DNA of 64,000 nt. Origin: Pedobacter sp. MC2016-05. GTDB lineage: Bacteria; Bacteroidota; Bacteroidia; Sphingobacteriales; Sphingobacteriaceae. The stretch spans positions 124,001-188,000 of the forward strand of contig NZ_JAPIVT010000005.1 of NCBI RefSeq assembly GCF_026239735.1. Reading direction: 5' to 3'. The position numbers and the translations under genes were made by a program. This document shows positions 16,740 through 25,565 of this stretch, in pieces (positions within the stretch are counted from its first letter, which is position 1; every line of letters starts with the position of its first letter). Under the pieces are notes generated by a model that had not been told where the DNA came from, made no database searches, and saw only the letters and a list, made by a program, of their open reading frames with translations.

Positions 16740-18911
16740 CTATTTTGTGCCTGGAGGGCAGTTATCTTTCAAAAACTTAGTATAAGTGAGCGATAAATGT
16801 TCACTCGTTCCATCGCCCTCAGAAATACTGTGCGTACGATTTGGATAGCTCATTAATTGGAAAACCTTTCTGTTTTTAATCAATTCGTTAATTAACATTT
16901 CGGCATTTTGATAATGAACATTATCATCGCCAGTACCGTGAATGTAAAGTAAATTACCCTTCAGGTTTTTGGCATAAGTAATAGGAGAGCCCTTAACATA
17001 AGCTTCTTTGCTTGGAAAAGGAGTGCCCATATAACGTTCCTGATAAATATTATCGTAAGTTAATTGGTTACCAACAGCTGCAATGGAGATACCTGTTTTG
17101 TAAATTTCAGGATATTGAAACATTAAGTTTAAAGTGGATGAACCACCGCCACTCCAGCCCCAAACGGCAACACGATCTTTATCCATAAATGCATTTGTAG
17201 CCAGCAGTTTTTTTGCGGCCATGGCCTGATCGCGGATATTAATTACGCCAATGTTTTTGTAAATACCCTTTCTCCAGGCTGCACCTTTAGGAACAGGCGC
17301 ACCACGATTATCCATAGAAATATAGATATAACCATCTTTGGCCATATCGCCGGCATACAGCGGATTTCTACCCGCTCCATAAGTATCAGAGGCTGTTGGA
17401 GAAGCAGGTTCGCCATAAACATAAAATACTACAGGGTATTTTTTATCGGGATTAAAATTATCTGGTTTTTTCATCCAACCATCCAATTCAACACCATCTT
17501 CTGTAGTTACTTTAAAGAATTCTACTTTATTTTTAGGTGCTTCTTGTTTTGATAATTGGTTAGTAATGCTACCATCCATGGTGAATGGATTGCCTGTAGT
17601 AAAATTCATCCATTCGGTTACCGGCCTTACTGTAGCGCTATTGTAGGTATGACGAGCGAAAGCTGCATTAGGGGAAATATCATAGCTGTGCGTGCCAGGA
17701 AGCAGGATAGATGGCGTAACTTGTTCTAACTTGCCCTTACCATCAAGCTTGGTTTTATACAAATAACGTTGTGTGGCATTATTAGGCGAAGCGATGAAAT
17801 ACAAATAGTTATTTTTATCGTCGATTAATTTTACATCGACAACATCGTAATTTCCTTTTGTTACCAGCGTTTCTTTTTTTCCATCACGACTAATTCTATA
17901 AAGGTGTGCCCATCCATCTTTATCAGATAAAATGGTAAACTCCTTATTGTCATTTAACCATTTCCACTCATCTTGGGCATCAATCCATGCTTTTGCTTTT
18001 TCGGTATAAATGGCTTTAGCAGCGCCACTGGTTGCATCGCAAATAAATACAATACTTTCATTTTGCTCGCGATTTAATTGTTGGAGAATTACCTCATTGC
18101 TATTTGGAACCCATTGCATCCGAGGAATATAATGTTGAATATTATCGCCAGGGATATTTAACCAATTGGTTTTAGCAGTATTTACATCGACAATACCAAC
18201 TTTACAAGCTGATGGATTTTCGCCCACTTTCGGATATTCTACAGGAATGGTGAAGGGATAAATCGAATCGGTATTATTAATCATTAAAAAATTCTTGATT
18301 TTAGTAGCGTCGATTTGCCAATAAGCAATAGATTTTCCATCAGGACTCCATCTAAAACCATCTCTGCAATCGAATTCTTCCTCGTAAACCCAATCAAAAG
18401 TGCCGTTAATCATTCGGTCTGTTCCATCGATTGTTAAGGCCTTCATGTTAGTCCCGTCAGTATTTTCCACATACAAATTGTGTTTGCTTACATAAGCAAC
18501 CTTACTACCATCGGGCGATAACTTTGCAAACATCAACGATGATGCAGGCTTGTCTTTACCTATTTGAGTGATCTTATTCGCTGTTAAATCAGCCAACCAA
18601 TAATCGCCACGTGTATCGTAACGCCAAACTTTTTTACTATTGGTGTAAATCAAAGCTTTAGTTCCATCGGCAGAAAGTTGAAAACTACGAACTGCAATAG
18701 GGGCATCTTTTCCAGAAGGCGTTAAAAGTGCCCGGGAAATAATCGTTTTTTTCTCACTTTTAGGTAGCGTAACAGAAACAATTTCTCCGCTGGTAATTTG
18801 ATAATAAGAATTGCCATCTTTTGCCCAATTTATGCCTTGAGCTTTTGCATCAACAAGTGCACAAACGGCAATGCAAACAATTGAAAGTTTGAGTAATAAG
18901 TTTTTTATCAT
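16740..18911 (-). CDS. Dipeptidyl peptidase IV, S9B serine peptidase
   Basis: The product has 723 residues with a signal peptide (about 1-24). An N-terminal beta-propeller carries the double-Glu motif in DWVYEEEFDCRDGF, which fixes the substrate N-terminus in DPP IV. The C-terminal alpha/beta hydrolase domain has the nucleophile in GWSGGG, an Asp in GTGDDNVHYQ and a His in YPNRTHSI. The enzyme removes Xaa-Pro dipeptides from peptides in the periplasm or at the cell surface. It is a single-gene unit, convergent with DUF3307. Confidence 0.93.
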   Translation of the reverse strand: MIKNLLLKLSIVCIAVCALVDAKAQGINWAKDGNSYYQITSGEIVSVTLPKSEKKTIISRALLTPSGKDAPIAVRSFQLSADGTKALIYTNSKKVWRYDTRGDYWLADLTANKITQIGKDKPASSLMFAKLSPDGSKVAYVSKHNLYVENTDGTNMKALTIDGTDRMINGTFDWVYEEEFDCRDGFRWSPDGKSIAYWQIDATKIKNFLMINNTDSIYPFTIPVEYPKVGENPSACKVGIVDVNTAKTNWLNIPGDNIQHYIPRMQWVPNSNEVILQQLNREQNESIVFICDATSGAAKAIYTEKAKAWIDAQDEWKWLNDNKEFTILSDKDGWAHLYRISRDGKKETLVTKGNYDVVDVKLIDDKNNYLYFIASPNNATQRYLYKTKLDGKGKLEQVTPSILLPGTHSYDISPNAAFARHTYNSATVRPVTEWMNFTTGNPFTMDGSITNQLSKQEAPKNKVEFFKVTTEDGVELDGWMKKPDNFNPDKKYPVVFYVYGEPASPTASDTYGAGRNPLYAGDMAKDGYIYISMDNRGAPVPKGAAWRKGIYKNIGVINIRDQAMAAKKLLATNAFMDKDRVAVWGWSGGGSSTLNLMFQYPEIYKTGISIAAVGNQLTYDNIYQERYMGTPFPSKEAYVKGSPITYAKNLKGNLLYIHGTGDDNVHYQNAEMLINELIKNRKVFQLMSYPNRTHSISEGDGTSEHLSLTYTKFLKDNCPPGTK

Positions 18912-18932
18912 AGAAAATTAGTCATAAAAAAA

Positions 18933-18981
18933 GCTTTTTAACTTTTGGGCTAATTTAAATAAAAGCCGGCAGTTAAAAAGC
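18933..18981 (-). terminator. Terminator hairpin after the comEC operon
   Basis: GCTTTTTAACT (18933-18943) pairs with AGTTAAAAAGC (18971-18981). On the minus strand the stem is followed by seven T, placing it 25-70 bp after the stop codon at 19006. The loop is long, so strength is uncertain. Confidence 0.55.
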
Positions 18982-19005
18982 CTTTGATTGTAAGATATAA
19001 GTTAG

Positions 19006-19689
19006 TTATTCTCCGCCACCTTGCATTTTCATTAATTCGTCCATAGTTACTACTTCGTAACCTGCCGGAACGTCTTTCGAAATTGCACCCACTTTACCTT
19101 CAGCAATTGATTTTAATGTTGTTGTAGTTTCGATACCGCGTTGAACCATTGTAAACTTTACTGGAAATGCACCTAAACCTGGGAAATAGTTTTGAGAACC
19201 TACGTTCGGAAGTTCTACATCTTTTGTTGCCCATAATTCGTGAGCGCCACCTTTATCATCTTTAAATGTATATTTTTCAGCATTGTAACCACCTACAGTT
19301 TGTTTTTCGCCAGTTGCTTTGAAATCTGAAAACTTAGCGATTGCACCCATAGCTTTTTCTACATCTTCTTTTGATTGTTTTACGGCGAATTGTTTTTGAG
19401 CGATAGGCACATCAATTAATAATAAACCAGTTTTTTCGTTGTTATCAGAAACGATACCAATTAAAGCAGGACCTTGTTCCATTTCAATTTTAGTTAAACC
19501 ATTATTGAATTTAACTTTCATTTCTGCAGGTGGTTCCTGACCACCCATTGCAGCTTTTTGCTCATCAGTTAATTTATATTCCAAGCCGTAAGTAATCGTA
19601 CCTTCAGCAATTTTTTTTTGCGCATGTGCGATTATTGCACCACTAACTAAGATTAAAGCGACAACGCTTGTTTTGATTGATTTTAACAT
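19006..19689 (-). CDS. Secreted protein of unknown function, DUF4412-like
   Basis: The product has 227 residues with a clear signal peptide (about 1-23, ending AHAQ). The mature part, beginning KKIAEGTITYGLEYKL, looks like a small all-beta secreted protein. The middle EKQTVGGYNAEKYTFKDDKG...ELWATKDVELP resembles DUF4412-type proteins, in which a Lys/Tyr segment precedes a WxT motif. No catalytic residues were recognised. It starts 22 bp after the enoyl-CoA hydratase homologue and is the last gene of the comEC operon. Assignment to a family is tentative. Confidence 0.65.
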   Translation of the reverse strand: MLKSIKTSVVALILVSGAIIAHAQKKIAEGTITYGLEYKLTDEQKAAMGGQEPPAEMKVKFNNGLTKIEMEQGPALIGIVSDNNEKTGLLLIDVPIAQKQFAVKQSKEDVEKAMGAIAKFSDFKATGEKQTVGGYNAEKYTFKDDKGGAHELWATKDVELPNVGSQNYFPGLGAFPVKFTMVQRGIETTTTLKSIAEGKVGAISKDVPAGYEVVTMDELMKMQGGGE

Positions 19690-19711
19690 GTTTTTATTTA
19701 AGTTTAGTTTT

Positions 19712-20488
19712 TTACCAGTTAATTTTTTCTTTATTTAAAAATGAAGCAATTCCTTTTTTAAAATCTTCACTTTCCCTCACTCTAGCATTTATTTGTACTG
19801 CAAATTCCAAGCTTTTCTCCAGTAAGGGATTTGTTGTTTGGTTAATTAGCTGTTTTGTGATCATCAACGAATTACCAGAACTCCCGCCACACAAACGTAG
19901 TGCAAATTCTTTAACACTTCGATTAATTTCTGCTGAATTTGTTACATAATTTATCAATTTATATTCCAAAGCTTCCTGAGCTGTGAAGGTTTTTCCAGTT
20001 AGCAATAATTCTTTAGCTATAGTTTCGTTTACCTTTTGCTTCAAAAAACAAGAAACGATAGCCGGTACGAAGCCGATTTTAACTTCTGTATAGCCAAAAC
20101 TGCTTTCAGGGGTGGCGAAAATAATATCGCATATTGTGGCTAATCCGCATCCTCCGGCGATTGCATGTCCCTCTACCTGTGCAATAACGATTTTCGGAAG
20201 ATAATAAATGGTTGTAAAAAGCTTTTTTAAGTTGTTCGAATCTATAACATTTTCTTCAAAGGTATTTTGTTGTAATTGTTGAAGATACTCTAAATCTGCA
20301 CCCGCACTGAATGAACCTCCATTGGCGTTTAATACGATTACTTTAACCGCATCATCTTCTGATGCGTGAATAAATTTCTCAGTTAATTCCAAAATTAATT
20401 GAGGATTTAGTGCGTTTCTTTTTTCGGGTCTGTTGAGGGTTATGGTGGCAATTCTTTCTTCCACACGGTACAAAACCAGGTTTTCCAT
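19712..20488 (-). CDS. Enoyl-CoA hydratase/isomerase family protein
   Basis: The product has 258 residues, the usual crotonase length. The oxyanion-hole segments are GGSFSAGADLEYL (about 57-69) and AGGCGLATICDI (about 106-117), with ESSFGYTEVKIGFVPA afterwards. The first catalytic Glu of classical hydratases lies near ATICDI...GYTEVKIG, so a hydratase or isomerase of acyl-CoA is likely. The true substrate cannot be told from sequence. It begins 1 bp after the comEC stop, so it is in the same operon, without an obvious functional link. Confidence 0.88.
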   Translation of the reverse strand: MENLVLYRVEERIATITLNRPEKRNALNPQLILELTEKFIHASEDDAVKVIVLNANGGSFSAGADLEYLQQLQQNTFEENVIDSNNLKKLFTTIYYLPKIVIAQVEGHAIAGGCGLATICDIIFATPESSFGYTEVKIGFVPAIVSCFLKQKVNETIAKELLLTGKTFTAQEALEYKLINYVTNSAEINRSVKEFALRLCGGSSGNSLMITKQLINQTTNPLLEKSLEFAVQINARVRESEDFKKGIASFLNKEKINW

Positions 20489-20489
20489 G

Positions 20490-22577
20490 TTATTGGGTTA
20501 GGTAAACCAAATATGCAGGATTTTTCTTTAAAATATGAGCTTCTATTTTATTATTCTCCGCAAATTTTTTAAAGGTTGCTATTTTATAATCTTTATTTGT
20601 AGCGTCGATAATTAAATGTCTAAATGTTAATTCTTTAGGAAGATTTTGCAAATTGTATTTGTTATTAGCTGTTAACCAAACGCTTGAAAATTTACTATCG
20701 ATTACTATCTTTTTATAATTAAGGTGTTCATCAATCAGTAGAATATTGTACTTATAAAATACAATTTGGTTATCTTTTTTAATGAAATTCTTCGAAACGG
20801 TGTCTCTTTCCAAATTGGTAAATCTAATTGCATTAATCTGAGATTGTTGCAGTGCGGGCTCAATAAAGAATTCGTAATTTCTATCGTCTGAGCTTAAATC
20901 GGTAAGTAAAATTGCGGTTTTACCATCAATAAATGCAGCTGCATAATTTTTTCTTAAGGTGAAAAAGATAATTTTCTTCTGATGGATAGCCGTCCAATCA
21001 TTATAAAGGGTAATTGCAGAACAGGCGACATAAATCAACGCGGAAAAGATATAAAATTTAGCACTCTTACCGACAAGCCCGTAAATCAATAAGCCCAAAG
21101 CAATACTCATCAAGATTAATTCTGGAAGAGTAATCCATACCGATGAAAAAGTAGAAAATGGTAAATCGGCAATCCGTTTTAAAACGGTGTTTGTAGTAAC
21201 GATTATCCATTCAAAAATTGGGGAAATTTTATCTATAAATGGAACTAGAATAGCAATTCCTAAAACCATAATAAAAATAAGCGGAATAGAGATAAACAAA
21301 TTCCCTATTAAAAAATAGACAGGAAACTGATGGAAATAATAAATACAAAGCGGAAATGTAACCAATTGTGCCGATAGAGAAAGTGCAATCAATTGCCAGA
21401 CTTTATTCAGCCATTTATTTTTAACGTAAATCCATTTGTAAATCTTTGGTTGAAGATAAATTAAACCAAAAACGGACAGGTATGACAGTTGAAAACCAAC
21501 ATCCCAAATTAAGAATGGATTGTAAATCAGCTGGCAAAATGCCGCAAATGCTAAAGTGTTATATCCGTTTTTATTTCTGGCGAAAGTTTTAGCTGTGATG
21601 AAAATTGTGATCATAATCGTCGCCCGGACGACAGATGGAGATAAACCTGTAATTAATGAATAGCCGCAAATCAGACTACAGATGAGGATAAACTTTAGAA
21701 TTTTAAGTGAACGTTTTTTGTCCAGAAAAGCTAAACAAAAATCTAGCACAAAGAAAATTATCGCCACATGACTACCGGAAACAGAGAGTGCATGTATCGT
21801 TCCAGTTTTAGAATAAGCTGCTAGCGTTTCCTTACTTAAATCAGCCCGATATCCTAAAATGAGTGTCGATGCAACTGCAAAAGCTTCATCATCTTTTATT
21901 AGTTTTCGGTATTTTGCCACCTGCTTTTCCCTCAAATCCAAGGCAAACTTTATAATCGGATTTCCAGTATTTCTATTAGTTTTAAGCAAGTGCTTTTGGT
22001 TGATAAATGTTTGTTCGTAAACGTTTTTGCTGGCCAGCCACCTTTTAAAATCAAATTCAGCGGGATTATATGGGGGTTCAACTTCCAGATATTTTGCGGA
22101 CACTATCAACTCATCACCATATTTTAATTTTACTGGGCTTAGGCTATCTACCTTCAAAGCTAGCAATAATTGTCCGCTCAGCTTAACGTGGCTCGAATTC
22201 TCGTAACCCGAAACTACGTTTGCCGTAAACCTTAAAATATCATTTGTTTGCTCGGGTTCATCATTTATCCAAATTTTTAAGTAAGTATATTTCTTTTTGG
22301 CGAAGTAATCTTGCCTCAGCTTGTGATTATTTAAGAGGCATAGTAATCCTCCCAGTATAAAAAAGAAAATAAAAATTAAAGATCCTGTTATGCCTTTAAA
22401 CTTATAGCCCTTAGCCTTTTTGTAAATTATGTTAATAGTTAATAAAAAAATGAAAATCACTACCAACGTAATCTCAGTAATCAAAATCATTCTTTGCGTT
22501 GCGATGAAGTAAAAAATGCCAATCCCAATTAAAAAAGGAATTAGAATCCTTGCGAAAATATATTCTGCTTTAAACAT
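20490..22577 (-). CDS. comEC: ComEC/Rec2 family inner-membrane DNA channel
   Basis: The product has 695 residues. It has N-terminal membrane helices, then a soluble OB-like DUF4131 segment (about 90-200, with PPYNPAEFDFKRWLASK). The Competence domain (about 235-500) shows GTIHALSVSGSHVAII and LSPSVVRATIM. The C-terminal 160 residues occupy the place of the metallo-beta-lactamase domain but show no HxHxDH, so that domain is degenerate or absent. ComEC carries single-stranded DNA across the inner membrane in transformation. Its start is 3 bp after the stop of a helix-hairpin-helix barrel protein, a suggestive partner. Confidence 0.9.
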   Translation of the reverse strand: MFKAEYIFARILIPFLIGIGIFYFIATQRMILITEITLVVIFIFLLTINIIYKKAKGYKFKGITGSLIFIFFFILGGLLCLLNNHKLRQDYFAKKKYTYLKIWINDEPEQTNDILRFTANVVSGYENSSHVKLSGQLLLALKVDSLSPVKLKYGDELIVSAKYLEVEPPYNPAEFDFKRWLASKNVYEQTFINQKHLLKTNRNTGNPIIKFALDLREKQVAKYRKLIKDDEAFAVASTLILGYRADLSKETLAAYSKTGTIHALSVSGSHVAIIFFVLDFCLAFLDKKRSLKILKFILICSLICGYSLITGLSPSVVRATIMITIFITAKTFARNKNGYNTLAFAAFCQLIYNPFLIWDVGFQLSYLSVFGLIYLQPKIYKWIYVKNKWLNKVWQLIALSLSAQLVTFPLCIYYFHQFPVYFLIGNLFISIPLIFIMVLGIAILVPFIDKISPIFEWIIVTTNTVLKRIADLPFSTFSSVWITLPELILMSIALGLLIYGLVGKSAKFYIFSALIYVACSAITLYNDWTAIHQKKIIFFTLRKNYAAAFIDGKTAILLTDLSSDDRNYEFFIEPALQQSQINAIRFTNLERDTVSKNFIKKDNQIVFYKYNILLIDEHLNYKKIVIDSKFSSVWLTANNKYNLQNLPKELTFRHLIIDATNKDYKIATFKKFAENNKIEAHILKKNPAYLVYLTQ

Positions 22578-22580
22578 ATT

Positions 22581-24611
22581 TTAAAATTGATACCTCAACT
22601 GAATTTTTATCTCTGATTTTTTATTGCCTTGTATTTCGTCCAAATATGAACCAACTGTTTCTACATTTTTATAAACAAACATGGCGTATCTTGCCCAAAT
22701 ATTTAATTTTTTAGCAAGGTTATATTTCAGGTTTAAGTAAGTCCTGAAACCTTTTCCACTGTACATTCCGAAGGCAAAACTATATAGCACATCATCTTCG
22801 TAGGCATAAATCCGGCTGTTGTAACTTGGTGTGTTGAAATATGCAATTCTTAGATTTCCGGTGACTTTAGAAAACATCGGAGAGTAATCTACATCCTGGT
22901 AAATCAGATAGCCAAATTCACGATTTGCTTCGCCTTTTTTATATTGAGAAACTTCCATTCGGTTTTGAAAGCTCCATTTTTTATTGAGTTGCCAACTCAC
23001 TTCTATGCGGTAGCCTTCTTTCTTAACATCATCCAAAAAGTTAATCGGGACATCCAAATCGGTGTTTTGTTGTTTGTGTTCAGTTTTAAATCTTGCTAAA
23101 AATTTAAAGGTTTTGCTCGGGGTGTAAACCGCCTGACTTAAGATTTCGTAGCCTTTCGATGGTGCATCTACACGATATTTTAACCAAGGAAATTGGAAGT
23201 AATCGCCATAAATGGCGAACGCCCATTTTTTGTTTGGAGTGATGTTTAAGCCTGCATACAATCCTTTTTCGTTTATCGCTTCGCTTGCCTCAGCCAATGC
23301 CTGATTAAAAAAATTATGATAATCCTTTTCATAATTCCGATACGTTATTGCAGCAGAAACTATAGGAGAAAGACTGATTAAAGCACCATTAACATAAGCT
23401 AAACTGCTATTTAAACTTTTTCCAACTTCACCAAAGAAGTAAATATTTTCGTAGGTATAATTATAATAGGCACCCAAATTTGTTAATGAATTTCCTGTAA
23501 AACTAAACCGATCGTAAACCGCAGTTTGTGTAATGAAACTATTTCCGTATTTACTATGATAAGCAATGGCACCAAATCCAAATTCATTTTTGGTATATTG
23601 AAGTGCTGCTCCATAAACCTGTTGAGTCAAAGAATTTTTGTTTTCGATTTCTGTCGGTGTTCTGTGGTAACCACTTTGATTAATTGTTGCTTGAACTAGA
23701 TTGCCATCAAAATCTAGCTCCTGACTTGCATCAAGATTTCTAAAAGAGACGAAAGGAGTAATGTCAATATTTTTGTAAAGATTAATTGTCGCGGATGCAC
23801 CTCTTAAAAATGAATATTCATTAGCTGAAGTATAAGGACGCAAGCCCAAATCTTTTTTTGCCACGCTGGTAACATCTGGCCCTTTACCAAAGGCAAACCC
23901 CGACCACATGGTAACACCTTGTCCGAATTGTAAGGTGTAATCTCCAATTACTAACTTTTTAACTTTACCTAATTTAAATAATGCAATATTTCCAGAGTAG
24001 AAATCAAATGGTTTACCAACGAATTTTTCACCAGCATCTTTATCCAGGGTGATGGCGGCTGAAACAATTGTTCCATAATGGTAACGATAGCGGGCTTGAA
24101 ACTTTTCTGGAGATCCTAAATATCGGTTTCCGGGTAAATCTGTAAAACCTTTTTGCGTCTGCAAAGTTTGTGCAAAACGCATCACTAAATCATTCTCTCC
24201 TAAAGTTAAGATATTTTTGAAGCTAAGTTTTTCGTATTCTGTTGCAACACTCAAAGTAACAAAGGGTAACAAACTCTCTACAGTTTTGATATCAAATGCA
24301 TCAATACTTTGAAGCTCCAATACATTAACAAAATCTCCGTTATCTTTTAAATAGGAAAAGAAGTTACTGATTTGAAGAGGAGACAAAAACACAAGCGTCT
24401 TCAATTCTTCCGGCGAAGTTTTGTTAAGATTAATTGGATGCTTTTTATATCTCGTCAGCACCTCAATTAGTTCAGTCATATCATAATCGTCAGGAAGATT
24501 TTCTGCTACACTTTCCAAAATATCTCGAACATCAACTTCTTGCTCAGCAATTTGAGCGTTTGCAATGAAACCCGTCACTACAAATACCAATGTTATAAGT
24601 CTAAAACGCAT
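22581..24611 (-). CDS. Helix-hairpin-helix protein with outer-membrane-barrel-like C-terminus
   Basis: The product has 676 residues from the start at 24611 (MRFRLITLVFVV), which yields a proper signal peptide ending NAQ. Farther-upstream starts lie in the preceding gene and give no signal. Residues about 59-118 hold a ComEA-type helix-hairpin-helix repeat (INLNKTSPEELKTLVFL... and FVNVLELQSIDAFD). From about residue 150 to the end there are many alternating aromatic beta strands and a C-terminal IQLRYQF, typical of an outer-membrane barrel. The start overlaps the previous gene by 11 bp and the stop is 3 bp from comEC. A role in DNA binding or uptake at the outer membrane is inference. Confidence 0.75.
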   Translation of the reverse strand: MRFRLITLVFVVTGFIANAQIAEQEVDVRDILESVAENLPDDYDMTELIEVLTRYKKHPINLNKTSPEELKTLVFLSPLQISNFFSYLKDNGDFVNVLELQSIDAFDIKTVESLLPFVTLSVATEYEKLSFKNILTLGENDLVMRFAQTLQTQKGFTDLPGNRYLGSPEKFQARYRYHYGTIVSAAITLDKDAGEKFVGKPFDFYSGNIALFKLGKVKKLVIGDYTLQFGQGVTMWSGFAFGKGPDVTSVAKKDLGLRPYTSANEYSFLRGASATINLYKNIDITPFVSFRNLDASQELDFDGNLVQATINQSGYHRTPTEIENKNSLTQQVYGAALQYTKNEFGFGAIAYHSKYGNSFITQTAVYDRFSFTGNSLTNLGAYYNYTYENIYFFGEVGKSLNSSLAYVNGALISLSPIVSAAITYRNYEKDYHNFFNQALAEASEAINEKGLYAGLNITPNKKWAFAIYGDYFQFPWLKYRVDAPSKGYEILSQAVYTPSKTFKFLARFKTEHKQQNTDLDVPINFLDDVKKEGYRIEVSWQLNKKWSFQNRMEVSQYKKGEANREFGYLIYQDVDYSPMFSKVTGNLRIAYFNTPSYNSRIYAYEDDVLYSFAFGMYSGKGFRTYLNLKYNLAKKLNIWARYAMFVYKNVETVGSYLDEIQGNKKSEIKIQLRYQF

Positions 24612-25401
24612 AAGCAATTGCAATTTGGGGTGCATAACCAAGGTTGGCATCATAGGTAGTTGCCATATCAAACAAGAACTTTTTATAGTTTAAACCGAAT
24701 CCAGCATATTGCTTAAAAGGTTTTGCACTTAAACCACCGCGTAGGCTCAATAAACTGATAATTTTATAATCGATACCCAAGCTAACATCAATCGATTCAT
24801 CAAGTTTTTTACTGATAGATGTAGCAATTAATACCTTATCAGAGGCCAGATAACTTGCAACAACATTAATCGATGTTGGAATTTCTATTAATATTTCAGT
24901 GTTGCTGAATTTTTGTTTTGATGGATTACTTAAAAATGCTCCGAAAGTAAATTCATTATTAAAATGGTAAAGCGCCCCAACATCTAATGAAAAACCTGTT
25001 GAAGCATCATAATTCGCAATTTTAAGTTGATGATAGTTTGCGTTAAGGCCGATTGATAGTTTGTTGCCAAATTTTTTGGCATAAGCAAAACCAATTTTGC
25101 TCTCATTGTATTCTGAAAATCCGTAGCGTTGGAAACTAAGTCCAACAAAATTGTTTTTTAAAGGTAGAACAGCAACTAGCGCTTGTGTACTAATTTCATC
25201 ACTAAAAAGAAGTTTAATGTAGTTTAAGGCAATGGTTGGCTGCTCGAGCGAGGTTATTCCCGATGGATTTGACTGTAGCGCCCAAACATCGGTAACGGCG
25301 GTGCCACTGTTGCCCATGGCAGTAAGCCGAGGACCCAGACTGTTTTGACCGAATAAATAAAAAGGCGTAAGGGAGATTAACAATACATTCCATATTTTCA
25401 T
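24601..25401 (-). CDS. PorV/PorQ-like outer-membrane protein
   Basis: The product has 266 residues with a signal peptide (about 1-18, LFGQ). The mature start NSLGPRLTAMGNSGTAVTDVWALQSNPSGI is typical of the PorV/PorQ/FadL-like Bacteroidota barrel family. The rest is regular beta strands ending in IAIAYAF. PorV/Q proteins act with type IX secretion, but many homologues have no known role. It is the first gene of the operon containing the helix-hairpin-helix protein and comEC. That position suggests a shared outer-membrane function rather than type IX secretion. Confidence 0.72.
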   Translation of the reverse strand: MKIWNVLLISLTPFYLFGQNSLGPRLTAMGNSGTAVTDVWALQSNPSGITSLEQPTIALNYIKLLFSDEISTQALVAVLPLKNNFVGLSFQRYGFSEYNESKIGFAYAKKFGNKLSIGLNANYHQLKIANYDASTGFSLDVGALYHFNNEFTFGAFLSNPSKQKFSNTEILIEIPTSINVVASYLASDKVLIATSISKKLDESIDVSLGIDYKIISLLSLRGGLSAKPFKQYAGFGLNYKKFLFDMATTYDANLGYAPQIAIAYAF

Positions 25402-25522
25402 TTGAGGGCGTTAAACCAGTAAATAAAAAATAGGGAGGATTGTGTTTGGTTATTTCAATTTAGTGAAATTAAATTAGAATTGATAACTATAATATTTTTA
25501 AAATTCTCAGTAAAAATAAAAA

Positions 25523-25546
25523 CCTCGACTGTTTTCACAATCGAGG
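25523..25546 (-). terminator. Rho-independent terminator after yidC
   Basis: CCTCGA (25523-25528) pairs with TCGAGG (25541-25546), with further TGT/ACA pairing inside and a TTTC loop. On the minus strand it is followed by GTTTTTATTTT, 20 bp after the yidC stop. Confidence 0.75.
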
Positions 25547-25565
25547 CTCTTTTATAATCATTTAA

